Counted from the stretch's first letter, positions 42,902-51,696 are shown. The stretch is DNA of 64,000 nt from Luteococcus sp048595755 (GCF_048595755.1 NZ_CP184360.1:2976001-3040000); one strand, 5' to 3'. Notes: generated by a model not told the origin, from the sequence alone. Translations and numbers: made by a program.

Positions 42902-45795
42902 GCCTTCACCTTCTCCTTGGCCGCCTGCATCTGCTTCTGGTAGGTGCCCAGGTCGCCCTTCTTCAAGGCGGCGTCGGCCGCTTCGAAGGCCGATGCGGCC
43001 TCCGCCAGCAGCTTCTGGGCCGCCGCCTGACCTTGCGCCGGTTCGGCAGGCTGCGCGGGATCGGGCTTCTTCTCGTCGCCCGCCTCGGCCTTCTCACCAG
43101 TGGAAGCGCCCGCATCGCCCTTGAAGACGCTGTCCAGCGCCTCCTGCAGGGTGGAACCGATGCCGATGTGCTCACCGAAGCGCACCACGACGAAGCGCAG
43201 CACCAGATAGCCGCCGCTGGTGGTGCTCTGCTGGGTGTAGACCGGTGAGACGTAGAGCAGCCCGCCGCCCACCGGGATGGTCAGCAGGTTTCCGAAATGG
43301 GCCTGGGCAGAGCCCTGCATCAGGTAGGGGCGCAGTTTGGAGGCCACCGTCTCGTCGGTGTTCATCGCGTTGAAGGTCTGGCCGGGGCCGGCGACCTGTT
43401 TGCTGTCGCTGAGCTTCAGCACGCGCATCTGCCCGTAGTCCGGGCTGGCGGCATCGGCATTGACCGCCATGTAGGCGCCCAGGTTCTCGCGGCCTCGCGG
43501 CACCAGCACCGAGGTCTGGCTGAAGACCGGCGCCTTGTCCCCGGGCCACTTGATCGACAGGTAGTTCGGTGCCTCCTTGCCCTCGGCAACCGGATCATTG
43601 GGCACCTCCCACAGGTCCGACTGCTGGAACCAGGTGTCGGGGTTGGTGGCGTGGTAGCGCGCCAGGACCTCGCGCTGCACCTTGAACAGGTCGGAGGGGT
43701 AGCGCATGTGGTCCAGCAGGTCGGCCGGAATCGCCTTGCGGGGCTTGACCTGGCCGGGGTAGACCTTCTGCCAGGTGCGCAGCATCGGATCGGCCTCGTC
43801 CCACGCGTACAGCGTCACGTCACCGTCGCCGGCATCGATCACGGCCTTGACCGAGTTGCGCAGGTAGTTCACCGGGCGCGACTGTTGCTGCACGCTGGTC
43901 TGCGAGTCGCTGGTGGCCTGGCGCAGCTCCACCCGGTTGGAGTTGGGGTACATGCTCGAGGTGGTGTAGGCGTCGACGATCCACACCACTCGCCCGTCGA
44001 CCACCGCGGGGTAGGCATCCGAGTCGGGTGTCAGCCACGGGGCGACCTTCTGCAGCCGCTCACGCGGGGTGCGGTCGTAGAGGATGCGGGAGGCCTCGTT
44101 GACGCGGCCGGTGGACAGCAACAGGTTCACGTCGCCGAAGCGGATCGCGTACAGGGCACGGATCAGCGGATTGCCGATGCCGACACCGCCCTTGCCGTCG
44201 TAGGTGTTGCGGGTCTCGACGGCGCCCTCCTTGCCGCCACCGGGGGTGTCCAGCTCCACCGGCTCGGCACCCTCGGGGGCGCCCACCACGGCATAGGTGT
44301 TGGTGCGCTCCCCGAAGTAGATGCGCGACTGGGTCTCCCCCAGCTTGCCCTGGGTGGGAATGTCACGGGCGATCCACTCGGGCTCGCCATTGGCCTGTCG
44401 GCGGTTGCCGTAGGCGGCCACCATGCCAAAGCCGTGGGTGTAGACGGTGTGCAGGTTGGTCCAGTTGCGGTCGGGGATCTCGTCCTGGTTGATCTCGCGG
44501 GCCGCGACCACCGCGTCGGTGAACTCGCCGTCGATGGTGTAGCGGTCCACGTCCAGCACCTTGGGGAAGGAGTAGTAGCCGCGCACCTGCTGCAACTGCT
44601 CGAAGGTGGGCCCGATCAGGGAGGGGTCGATCAGGCGGATGCCGGGCAGCGCCTCGGCGTCCTGCTTCAGCTGGCCTGCCGAGACCGTGGTGGTGACGTC
44701 ATAGTCCTCGGTGATCTCGACATCGCTCAAGCCGTAGGCGGCACGGGTCGCCGCGATGTTCTGTGCGATGAAGGGCCGTTCCCGGGCGGGGCCCTTGGGC
44801 TGCACGTCGAAGCGCTGGACCACGGCCGGGTAGATGCCCGAGACCAGCAGGCTGCTGACCAACATCAACACCAAGGCGAGCACCGGGATGTTCCAGCGGC
44901 GCAGCTTGGCGTTGACGAAGAAGAGCACGGCGCACAGCAGCGCGATCAGCGCCACGACATTCTTGGCCACCACCCGGGAGTTCAGGTCGGCGTGGCCGAT
45001 GCCGGTGAACAACCAGTTGTTGGAGACCGCGTAGCCGTAGCGGTCCAGCCAGCAGTCGATGGCGTACAGCACCAGCAGCAGGCCCGCCAGGACCGACATC
45101 TGCGCCTGGGCAGGCCCGCTGAGCCGCGAGGGCTGTCGCGTCACGATGCTCTGCCCCGTGGGGGTGGTGGTGACGTTGAAGGACTGCAGGGCACCCAGCG
45201 CAAGGTGCGTCATGAAGACCAGGAAGAGGCTGACGCCCAGCATCCAGTAGGCCTGCGAGAGCACCACCCGCCACCAGGGGTAGTCGAAGACGTAGAAGGA
45301 GACGTCCTTGTGGAACCACGGCTCGGTGGTGCCGAAGGGTGTCGCGTGACGCCAGGCCAGGAAGACGTCGCGCTGCACGAAGCCGGTCAGGCCGCTGAGC
45401 AGTCCGAAGACGCCGGCCAGCAGCGCGATCGCCAGCCGGTGCCGGGTCTCGATCAAGGACCGGGTGGCGGTGGCCAGCGGCAGGTTCTGCGGGCGCGTGC
45501 GGGGCCGCATCCGGTGCGCCAGCCACAGGTTGAGGCCCACCACGGCGGCGGTGAGGCCCCCGAAGACGACGAACAGCAGCACACCGGTCCCCAAGCGCGT
45601 GCGAAAGACCGCCGCCACTCCCAGCTGCTTGAACCACAACCAGTCGGTCCACAGTCGCGACGCCAGACCGACGGCGACCAGCAGGCCTGCCAGACCGATC
45701 ATGACGGCCAGCATGGGCCCCTGGTCATCCTGCTGACGCAGTGGTCGGGGTCGGGGGGAAGGGCGTCGGCGCCCGGCGGGGTGTGCGCTGCTCAT
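42880..45795 (-). CDS. UPF0182 family large membrane protein
   Basis: 971 residues. Seven or so membrane helices occupy about 25-310 (LAVMIGLAGLLVAVGLASRL and onwards). A long extracytoplasmic domain (about 330-890) has family-typical QNIAATRAAYGL and GGGLLYVSPVY. The tail (from about 895) is a low-complexity Ala/Lys/Glu/Gln segment. The family is widespread in Actinomycetota and of unknown function; in mycobacteria it is next to the same PDZ protein as here. It is the last gene of a three-gene unit, 4 bases after PPA1309. Confidence 0.93.
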   Translation of the reverse strand: MSSAHPAGRRRPSPRPRPLRQQDDQGPMLAVMIGLAGLLVAVGLASRLWTDWLWFKQLGVAAVFRTRLGTGVLLFVVFGGLTAAVVGLNLWLAHRMRPRTRPQNLPLATATRSLIETRHRLAIALLAGVFGLLSGLTGFVQRDVFLAWRHATPFGTTEPWFHKDVSFYVFDYPWWRVVLSQAYWMLGVSLFLVFMTHLALGALQSFNVTTTPTGQSIVTRQPSRLSGPAQAQMSVLAGLLLVLYAIDCWLDRYGYAVSNNWLFTGIGHADLNSRVVAKNVVALIALLCAVLFFVNAKLRRWNIPVLALVLMLVSSLLVSGIYPAVVQRFDVQPKGPARERPFIAQNIAATRAAYGLSDVEITEDYDVTTTVSAGQLKQDAEALPGIRLIDPSLIGPTFEQLQQVRGYYSFPKVLDVDRYTIDGEFTDAVVAAREINQDEIPDRNWTNLHTVYTHGFGMVAAYGNRRQANGEPEWIARDIPTQGKLGETQSRIYFGERTNTYAVVGAPEGAEPVELDTPGGGKEGAVETRNTYDGKGGVGIGNPLIRALYAIRFGDVNLLLSTGRVNEASRILYDRTPRERLQKVAPWLTPDSDAYPAVVDGRVVWIVDAYTTSSMYPNSNRVELRQATSDSQTSVQQQSRPVNYLRNSVKAVIDAGDGDVTLYAWDEADPMLRTWQKVYPGQVKPRKAIPADLLDHMRYPSDLFKVQREVLARYHATNPDTWFQQSDLWEVPNDPVAEGKEAPNYLSIKWPGDKAPVFSQTSVLVPRGRENLGAYMAVNADAASPDYGQMRVLKLSDSKQVAGPGQTFNAMNTDETVASKLRPYLMQGSAQAHFGNLLTIPVGGGLLYVSPVYTQQSTTSGGYLVLRFVVVRFGEHIGIGSTLQEALDSVFKGDAGASTGEKAEAGDEKKPDPAQPAEPAQGQAAAQKLLAEAASAFEAADAALKKGDLGTYQKQMQAAKEKVKAADAALK

Positions 45796-45799
45796 CGTC

Positions 45800-46348
45800 T
45801 CACCTCAGGGTCTGCGCCAGGGCCTGCGAGAGTGCAGGCACGAGGTCATGGCCGCCCAGCAGCTCGTCGGGCTGGTCCACCAAGCGGGCCAGGCCATGGG
45901 TGCTGCCGTCACGCAGCGCTCCCACCACCACCCGGATCTCCTGGTGCTGCGGATGGTTGGCCACGAAGCGGTTGGCCTCCTCGGGATCGGACGGGATCTG
46001 GTCCTCCAGCCCGGCAGGCAGGAAGGTGCGCTCAAGGCTCATCGCACAGCCATGCACGCTCGGCGACCACCGAATGCCGGCCAGGGTCTCCAACAGGTCA
46101 CCACCGTCGCGGAAGTCCTCCTGCTCGATCGAGCTGAGGGCATCGTCGCTGGTCACCGTGAGCTGCTCGGCCAGATGGGGTTCGGCCTGCACCAGGTCTG
46201 CGGTGCGCACCAGCGCGAACAGGCGGGCGGGCTGGTCCCAACCGGAGGCACCCACGTACTGCTCGATCTCCACCAGCGCGGCCACCAGGGCCTCGGGCAG
46301 GTCGGAGGCAGGCATCTGCTCCTGCTGGGGAGTGTGGTCGTCGCTCAT
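45800..46348 (-). CDS. PPA1309-family protein
   Basis: 182-residue acidic soluble protein with the family core VEIEQYVGASGWDQPARLFALVRT (about 26-49, given here in part as GWDQPARLFALV) and a C-terminal GLARLVDQPDELLGGHDLVP. Function unknown. The start MSDDHTPQQ is chosen for GGAG nine bases upstream; earlier in-frame ATGs reach into the preceding gene without ribosome-binding sites. The name comes from a Cutibacterium acnes locus. Confidence 0.8.
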   Translation of the reverse strand: MSDDHTPQQEQMPASDLPEALVAALVEIEQYVGASGWDQPARLFALVRTADLVQAEPHLAEQLTVTSDDALSSIEQEDFRDGGDLLETLAGIRWSPSVHGCAMSLERTFLPAGLEDQIPSDPEEANRFVANHPQHQEIRVVVGALRDGSTHGLARLVDQPDELLGGHDLVPALSQALAQTLR

Positions 46349-46389
46349 GCTGGTGTGCTCCATGGGGTCGTGTCTGTCATCTGTGGCTG

Positions 46390-47442
46390 TCATGCGCAAC
46401 GCGGCAGGGACTCGGGGCTGGCACCGGAGCGAAGATCCGACAGTGCCTTGACCGCTTCGCCCATGGTGCCCACCTTCACCAGTCGCATCGAACTGTCGAC
46501 GCCACCGATGTCACCACAATTGCCGCTGGGCACCAGGAAGTACTCGGCGCCGGCTCGTTCGGCACCGGCGATCTTCTCCTGGATCCCGCCGATCGGGCTG
46601 ACGGTGCCGTCGGCCGAGATCTGGCCGGTCACTGCCACCTTGCGTCCGCCCAGCAGGTCACCGGGCGTGATCATGTCGTAAATGGCAAGGCTGAAGACCA
46701 GCCCTGCGCTGGGCCCGACCACCTTCGGGTCGATGCCGAAGTTCACGGTGGGGGCATACAGGTAGCCCTCGACGGTGCGCACACCGATCACGGGCACCTT
46801 CTTGTCCTCGTTCGAGGAGACGGTGGTGACGGTGATGTCCATCTGCCTGCCGTCGCGCAGCACCGAGAGCACCACCGGGTCGCCGACCGCGTGGCGCCCG
46901 ATCAGCCGTGCCACGTCGGCCGGGCGCTGCACCTCGGTCCGGTCCACCCGTTCGATCAGGTCACCGGGCTGCAGTCGGGAGTAGGCGGGGCCGGCCAGCC
47001 CCACCGACTTCACCATGGGCATCTGCTGCACCTTCTCGCCGGCCGCACGCAGGGCCGCGACGATCGCCTCCGACTTGGAGTCGTCCATCATCGCCACCTC
47101 CTCGGTGCGCACCTGGTCGAGTGACTTGCTCGGCGGGTACACGACGTCACGGGCCAGCACGTCGCGCTTGGGAAGGGCGTGTGCGAACAGGGCCTCGGGC
47201 AGGCTCAGCTTCGAATCGACCCGGGTCACCGAGACGGTCGTCATCCGCAGCTCCCCGGTCACCGGATGGGTCTTGAGACCCTCGACCTCGACAGCGGGCT
47301 TGCCGGAGTCCCCCTCCCCCAACAGGTTCAGGGTGCGCCCCGGGCCCCAGGCCACGAAGGGCACGGGCAGTAGGGCCAGCAGCATGGCGAGCACGACGAA
47401 ACACACTGCCGAGACGATCGCCGTCCAGGTCTGGCGCGTCAT
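46390..47442 (-). CDS. Membrane-anchored PDZ serine protease with a Lon-type catalytic domain (YlbL-like)
   Basis: 350 residues: an N-terminal membrane anchor (about 7-30, IVSAVCFVVLAMLLALLPV), a PDZ domain (about 140-215; LAGPAYSRLQPGDLIERV), and a Lon S16 C-domain with the catalytic Ser in VVGPSAGLVFSL and Lys in GIQEKIAGAERAG. Predicted to act on the outer face of the membrane on substrates chosen by the PDZ domain. In an operon with PPA1309 and UPF0182, an order kept in mycobacteria. Confidence 0.92.
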   Translation of the reverse strand: MTRQTWTAIVSAVCFVVLAMLLALLPVPFVAWGPGRTLNLLGEGDSGKPAVEVEGLKTHPVTGELRMTTVSVTRVDSKLSLPEALFAHALPKRDVLARDVVYPPSKSLDQVRTEEVAMMDDSKSEAIVAALRAAGEKVQQMPMVKSVGLAGPAYSRLQPGDLIERVDRTEVQRPADVARLIGRHAVGDPVVLSVLRDGRQMDITVTTVSSNEDKKVPVIGVRTVEGYLYAPTVNFGIDPKVVGPSAGLVFSLAIYDMITPGDLLGGRKVAVTGQISADGTVSPIGGIQEKIAGAERAGAEYFLVPSGNCGDIGGVDSSMRLVKVGTMGEAVKALSDLRSGASPESLPRCA

Positions 47443-47601
47443 CGCGGCGCCACCTGCGCTTCGTCAGACTTGGCCGGGCGCGATGCTGCGCCCCGACGGT
47501 GCACGGGGTCCATGGGCGTCACCCTACCTTGACCAGCCCAGACACCCGGATCGGACGGTCGGGGCCTGTCGCCGGTTTGAGCCGTGCGGTTGAATGGAGC
47601 C

Positions 47602-49032
47602 ATGAGCGACCCGACCGGATCCCACCGCGACGACCAGCCGAACGACCCGATGGCCGAGATCCTGCGTCAGCTCGGGCTGACCCCCGGCGCCGACGGCCAG
47701 CTCGACCTGAACCAGTTGATGGCCCGCCTGCAGCAGCAGATGGGGGCCTTCACCAGCCAGGCCACCAGCGGATCAGGCATCAACTGGGAGCGCACCCGCC
47801 ATGCGGCGCGCCAGGTGGCAGCCGGTCTGGGACCCGATCCCAGCATCACCGCCCAGCAGCAGCGCGACGTCGCCGACGCGGAACGCCTGGCCAACCTGTG
47901 GCTCGACGAGGCCTGCGACTTCGGTGAGCTGCCCCGCGGTGCCGTGGCCTGGAGCCGTGCGGAGTGGATCGAGGAGACCATGCCGGCCTGGGAGCAGGTC
48001 ACCGAACCGATCGTCACGAACATCGCCGGCGCGATGGGTAACCTGATGGGCGGTCAGACCGCCCAGATGCCCGCGGAACTGGGAGCCTTCGGCGCCATGA
48101 TGCAGCCGATGCTGCGCCAGGCGGCCGGAGCGATGTATTCGATGCAACTGGCCCAGGCGATCGCCCAGGCCTCGACCCAGGTGGTGACCGCTTCCGAGAT
48201 CGGGCTCCAGCTGCTCAGCACTCCGCGCGCGGCCGTGCTTCCCACCAATGTCGCCGCCTTCTCCGAGGGGCTCGAGGTGGGCGACCAGGACGTGCTGCTC
48301 TACCTGATGTTGCGTGAATCGGCACGTCAGCGCCTGTTCCACCAGGTCGGTTGGCTGGCCCCCCAGATGTTGGCGCTGGTGGAGCACTACGCCCGTGAGA
48401 TCACCATCGATGCCAGTGCGCTGGAGAGCGCCATCGACATCGACGACATGGGCCAGATGACCCCGGAGAAGATGGCAGAGATCTCCGAGAACCTGCAGGG
48501 CAAGCTCTTCGAGCCGACCCAGACCCAGGAGCAGGTGGAGATCCTCGGGCGACTGGGCAACCTGCTGGCCCTGGTCGAGGGCTGGGTGGACGAGGTGGTG
48601 GCCCAGGCCACTGCTCGGTGGATGCCCAATTCCTCGCTGCTGGCCGAGACCGTGCGTCGTCGCCGCGCCGCCGGTGGCCCGTCGGAGGACGTGCTCAAGT
48701 CGCTGGTGGGCCTCGAGCTGCGCCCGCGACGCGTCCGCGACGCCGCCAACCTGTGGGCCGCGTTGACCGCGGATCGCGGCGTCGGGGGCCGTGACGCGGT
48801 CTGGAACCACCCCGACCTCATCCCGACCGCCGCCGACCTGGACGATCCGCTGGCCTATGTCAGTGGCGAGAGCAACAAGCCCGTGGTGGACGACCTGGAC
48901 GCCGAACTGGCCAAGCTGCTGGCCGAGGAGAGCGGCGATGCCGGCACGCCGGAGGCCGAGGGGGACCGGGGCCAGCGGCCCACCGGTGACGAGGGCGAGG
49001 ACGACGATCCGAAGGGTGATGACCGGGGCTGA
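47602..49032 (+). CDS. DUF2342 family putative zinc-dependent hydrolase
   Basis: 476 residues. Acidic, disordered ends (1-25 and about 445-476), helical middle. The conserved block LRESARQRLFHQVGWLAPQM...LVEHYAREI (about 240-275) holds the His/Glu pattern that led to annotation as a metalloprotease, but a plain HExxH is not seen here, so catalysis is uncertain. An ATG with GGAG five bases upstream is chosen. Divergent to the PDZ protease gene; the same neighbours occur in mycobacteria. Confidence 0.8.
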   Translation: MSDPTGSHRDDQPNDPMAEILRQLGLTPGADGQLDLNQLMARLQQQMGAFTSQATSGSGINWERTRHAARQVAAGLGPDPSITAQQQRDVADAERLANLWLDEACDFGELPRGAVAWSRAEWIEETMPAWEQVTEPIVTNIAGAMGNLMGGQTAQMPAELGAFGAMMQPMLRQAAGAMYSMQLAQAIAQASTQVVTASEIGLQLLSTPRAAVLPTNVAAFSEGLEVGDQDVLLYLMLRESARQRLFHQVGWLAPQMLALVEHYAREITIDASALESAIDIDDMGQMTPEKMAEISENLQGKLFEPTQTQEQVEILGRLGNLLALVEGWVDEVVAQATARWMPNSSLLAETVRRRRAAGGPSEDVLKSLVGLELRPRRVRDAANLWAALTADRGVGGRDAVWNHPDLIPTAADLDDPLAYVSGESNKPVVDDLDAELAKLLAEESGDAGTPEAEGDRGQRPTGDEGEDDDPKGDDRG

Positions 49033-49041
49033 TCCTGTCCG

Positions 49042-49078
49042 GCAGCCTCGCGAGCCCCGTCGCAGCCTCGCGAGCCCC
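49042..49078. repeat. Tandem 20-bp direct repeat between DUF2342 and YgjP-like genes
   Basis: Two copies of GCAGCCTCGCGAGCCCC at 49042-49058 and 49062-49078 (period 20). An inverted partial copy GGGGCTCGCG is at 49101-49110 inside the end of the next gene, so either direct copy can form a 10-bp hairpin with it. Probably a convergent-gene terminator remodelled by slippage. Confidence 0.6.
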
Positions 49079-49086
49079 TTCGTCGA

Positions 49087-49653
49087 TCAACAGTCGTCGC
49101 GGGGCTCGCGCTGCGTCGCGGCCTGCCACCCCTCCAGGAAACCCCGGGCGCGCTCGGCCTGCGGGTAGCGCGCCACCAGCGCATGGAATCGCGGGGTGTG
49201 GTTGAACTCCGCCAGGTGTGCGAGCTCGTGCACCAGCACGTAGTCGACCACCCAGTCGGGCATCTCCTGCAAGCGGGACGAGAGCCGGATCTGTCCTGTC
49301 TCCGGGCTGCAGGAGCCCCAGCGGTGCTGCTGGTTGGTGACCCAGCGCACCTGACTGGCGCGCACCGGGCGGCCCACGGCCTCGTCCAGGTGCTCCTGGG
49401 CCAACCGGGTGGCACGCTCCTGCAGTGCATCGGGCGTCTTGTCCTGCTGCCGGGCGGTTTCGCGACGCAGCACGCGACGGGTCAGCCGTTCGGCCCACTC
49501 CCGCTCCACGCTCTCGGGCAGGCCTGCGGGCAAGAGCACCACCACCCCCCTGCCCTCGCGCCGGGCCTGCACGGTCTTGCGTCGCCGTGCGCTGCGCCGC
49601 AGCTCGACGTGGACACCGTCGATCTCGGTGCTGGCGGGGCGGGTCCTGCTCAT
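49087..49653 (-). CDS. YgjP-like (M48/DUF45) metallopeptidase
   Basis: 188 residues with a basic N-terminal strand domain (VHVELRRSARRRKTVQARR), the conserved WGSCS in QHRWGSCSPETG, and the zinc motif HELAH in VLVHELAHLAEFNH (about 141-154), with the third ligand His in FNHTPRFH. Family members are soluble SprT/WSS1-like peptidases; substrates unknown. Faces the DUF2342 gene; the divergent side carries the structured-leader candidate. Confidence 0.88.
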   Translation of the reverse strand: MSRTRPASTEIDGVHVELRRSARRRKTVQARREGRGVVVLLPAGLPESVEREWAERLTRRVLRRETARQQDKTPDALQERATRLAQEHLDEAVGRPVRASQVRWVTNQQHRWGSCSPETGQIRLSSRLQEMPDWVVDYVLVHELAHLAEFNHTPRFHALVARYPQAERARGFLEGWQAATQREPRDDC

Positions 49654-49722
49654 GGCGCCAGTCTGTCAGACCACTCGGACGCGACCGATCCGTCGCTTGC
49701 TCCATTCGGTCTGATGATTGGC

Positions 49723-49751
49723 TTGACGTGGCCTGCCGACCACACTAGTTT
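49723..49751 (+). promoter_or_regulatory. Strong housekeeping promoter at the start of a 388-base gap
   Basis: TTGACG (49723-49728), 17-base spacer, TAGTTT (49746-49751): the best sigma70-type match in the window. Predicted start about 49758, three bases before the hairpin at 49761. It is about 285 bases upstream of the DUF5679 start. Confidence 0.7.
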
Positions 49752-49760
49752 TGAGCAGAG

Positions 49761-49824
49761 GCCCTCGGCTGGTCGATCGTGTGCAGGGGAAGGCAGACGA
49801 TCTTGATCGCCGAGGGCTTCCTTC
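49761..49824 (+). ncRNA. Candidate structured RNA: bulged hairpin with possible pseudoknot
   Basis: In the 388-base gap 49654-50041: GCCCTCGGC (49761-49769) pairs with GCCGAGGGC (49809-49817); GGTC/GATC and then GATCGT/ACGATC (49775-49780 with 49797-49802) continue the stem inward past single- and double-base bulges, about 19 bp in all. The 16-base loop has GGGGAAGG (49786-49793), complementary over 5 bases to CTTCCTTC just 3' of the stem (49817-49824). It lies at the predicted transcript start. Either a cis leader of the DUF5679 gene or an sRNA. The rest of the gap shows nothing clear. Confidence 0.5.
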
Positions 49825-50041
49825 ATGTCAGCTTCACTCGTGCCCGCTTCATCCAGGTTCAGGGCTTCCGGGGTCCCTGGCGTGGCCCGCAGGCCGCGAT
49901 TTCGCCCAGAACGTAGCCCGAACACGGCGTGCCGCGGCCGAATGCCGCACTTTTGCTGTGTGGGCATGGCTACAGTGAACGTCGAGCCCGGTGGCCGCCT
50001 CTCAACTGGCTGCCGGCCGGACAACAATCTCAGGAGGAATA

Positions 50042-50209
50042 ATGGCCGACGAAGAGACCTACAGCGGTGAGTTCTACTGCGTGAAGTGCAAGGACAAGCG
50101 CGAGGCTTCGGGCAATGTCGTCGTCAACGACAAGGGAACCCGCATGGCCAAGGCCAAGTGCCCCGAGTGCGGCACCAACCTGAACCGCATCCTCGGCAAG
50201 GCCAAGTGA
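50042..50209 (+). CDS. DUF5679-type small zinc-ribbon protein
   Basis: 55-residue basic protein with two Cys pairs, YCVKC and CPECG (Cys13, Cys16, Cys40, Cys43), a compact zinc ribbon. The N-terminus MADEETYSGEFYCVKCKDKR and the end LNRILGKAK match the actinobacterial DUF5679 family, function unknown. AGGAGG lies 4-5 bases upstream of ATG, suggesting high expression. A terminator follows, so it is monocistronic. Confidence 0.85.
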   Translation: MADEETYSGEFYCVKCKDKREASGNVVVNDKGTRMAKAKCPECGTNLNRILGKAK

Positions 50210-50250
50210 TCGCGTAGTTCAGCACCGGCGTCAGTGACGCCACCAGATCT

Positions 50251-50285
50251 CCGCAGGGGGTGGGCTGTTTGCCCGCCCCCTGCGG
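50251..50285 (+). terminator. Terminator after the DUF5679 gene
   Basis: CCGCAGGGGG and GGGC pair with GCCC and CCCCCTGCGG around TGTTT, with one T-G wobble, then TGTTGTCC. About 40 bases past the stop. Confidence 0.85.
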
Positions 50286-50354
50286 TGTTGTCCGGGTGTT
50301 GCCGCAGTGTTGGTGGCCACCGCATCACCCCAGCGGTGGGGCCATGATGGCCTC

Positions 50355-51269
50355 ATGCCGACACGTGTGAGGGCCCACCGCATCTCCACCAGCCACGCGG
50401 TGCGTTACTGGGTTGACGAGACCTGCTGGGCCGAACTGCCCGACGCCGACCCGCGAGTGGAATCCAGACTGGTCGGCGCCGACGGCTGGGCCACCCGTGC
50501 CCGACTGCACCGAGGTCTCTCCCAGGACGACCAGCGCTGCCTGGACGGCCTGCTGGACCTGTTCACCGATCACGGGCTGGCCGTGGCACACCCTTGCCGC
50601 CAACCGCTGGCCTCGCTGCAGGTTGCGGTGATCGGGTCTGGACAGCTGGCACGCCACCTCACCCAGGGGTTGCTGCGCTCCGGCATCCCCCGGCTCGACT
50701 GCCACGACCCGAGCCCGCCGGATCCGCACGTGTGGCCCGGCAGCCGTCATTCCACTGGCGGGGCCGCTCTGGCTCGTTGGTTGCGCCCCCGCAATGGGCA
50801 GCGGGTCCGCAGCATCGACGAGGTTGCCGAGCTTGCCGACCAGGGCACCCAGCTGGTGCTCGTGGCCCCCGATCGCGCCGAGGCCGACCGCATGGTGCTG
50901 GACCAACTGGTGCGCCATGACCTGCCTCATCTGGTGCTCGGCTGCCATGGCGAGGTGGGTCGCATCGGCCCCTTGGTGCTCACCGGGCGCTCCCCGTGCA
51001 TGACCTGCCACGACCTGGCTCGCACCCAGGGCGACCCGCAGTGGCCCCAGGTCCTGGCGCGCCTGATGGGGCTTCCGGCCCAGCCCGACGCGTCCGTCGC
51101 GAGTGCCGTGGCGGCCCGCGCGGTGCTGGAGGTGGGGTGGCTGCTCCGCAGTCTGGACAATGCCGCCAGGCTCGAGGGCCACGTCGAGATGATCGACCTG
51201 CAGCATCCCCAGTCGCGCTCGGTGGACTTCACGCACCACCCGGACTGCGGGTGTTGCTGGCGTCCGTGA
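50355..51269 (+). CDS. Lone TOMM/ThiF-like protein (cyclodehydratase-type leader-binding fold)
   Basis: 304 residues. N-terminal domain resembles a peptide-binding (RRE-like) winged fold (about 1-85). Then a Rossmann-like VAVIGSGQLARHLTQGLL (about 92-109) of E1/ThiF type, and Cys pairs CMTCHDL (about 215-221) and CGCC near the C-terminus, expected to bind zinc. A full ATP-binding domain is not obvious. Homologues beside uvrD2 and whiB7 are known in other actinomycetes. No precursor peptide or other azole-forming enzyme is nearby. Confidence 0.6.
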   Translation: MPTRVRAHRISTSHAVRYWVDETCWAELPDADPRVESRLVGADGWATRARLHRGLSQDDQRCLDGLLDLFTDHGLAVAHPCRQPLASLQVAVIGSGQLARHLTQGLLRSGIPRLDCHDPSPPDPHVWPGSRHSTGGAALARWLRPRNGQRVRSIDEVAELADQGTQLVLVAPDRAEADRMVLDQLVRHDLPHLVLGCHGEVGRIGPLVLTGRSPCMTCHDLARTQGDPQWPQVLARLMGLPAQPDASVASAVAARAVLEVGWLLRSLDNAARLEGHVEMIDLQHPQSRSVDFTHHPDCGCCWRP

Positions 51270-51278
51270 CGGCCGCAA

Positions 51279-51614
51279 TCAGGCGGCCCGTTCCCGCGCC
51301 ACGGCAGGCTGGGATTCGGGCAGCGGGTGCTTGCGCGGGCGCCCCCTGGGTCTCTTGCGGGCGATCACCGCCCCGCCGTCGAAGAGCTCGCCGCCCCACA
51401 CCCCGTGGGGCTCACCCCGTTGCAGGGCACCGGCCAGGCACTGCTCGCGCACCGGGCAGGATCGGCACAGGGCCTTGGCCCGCTCGACGACGGTCATGTC
51501 GTCGGAGAAGAACTGTTCGGGGTCGGCATCGACGCAGGCAGCCGGGCTGCTGGGCGCGCTGAGGGAGAGCACGTCGAGATCCCACGCAGACATCGCGGTG
51601 AGGGTCATGGTCAT
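51279..51614 (-). CDS. whiB7: WhiB7 antibiotic-stress regulator
   Basis: 111-residue 4Fe-4S Wbl activator of intrinsic antibiotic resistance. Four Cys ligands (Cys27, then CRSCP and EQC), GVWGGELFDGG, and the C-terminal AT-hook KRPRGRPRKHP that reads AT-rich DNA next to -35 elements. The ATG with CAGGAG 8 bases upstream is used. Immediately downstream, on the opposite strand, is the TOMM-like gene (9-base convergent gap with a 6-bp hairpin). A leader with uORF and attenuator precedes it. uvrD2 neighbours it as in mycobacteria. Confidence 0.95.
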   Translation of the reverse strand: MTMTLTAMSAWDLDVLSLSAPSSPAACVDADPEQFFSDDMTVVERAKALCRSCPVREQCLAGALQRGEPHGVWGGELFDGGAVIARKRPRGRPRKHPLPESQPAVARERAA

Positions 51615-51649
51615 GTCTGGAACTCCTGATGGCCTGTGCAGTGGACCCC

Positions 51650-51696
51650 GGAGAAGGACGAAGGCCGTGACTCCGGGTCTCCCCGACGTCACGGCC
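51650..51696 (-). terminator. Attenuator hairpin in the whiB7 leader
   Basis: On the minus strand GGCCGTGAC pairs with GTCACGGCC, with an inner CGGG-GAGA-CCCG stem, followed by the pyrimidine run TTCGTCCTTCTC. It lies 14 bases after the uORF stop and 36 bases before the whiB7 start, the right place for a transcription attenuator. Confidence 0.8.

Noticed and set aside
43297..46137. A 946-codon open frame antisense to UPF0182 and PPA1309
   Set aside because: Pure GC-bias shadow; spans two real genes and lacks any family signal.
50355..51269. Part of a thiazole/oxazole peptide biosynthetic cluster
   Set aside because: No precursor peptide, YcaO or dehydrogenase gene within the window; neighbours are housekeeping genes.
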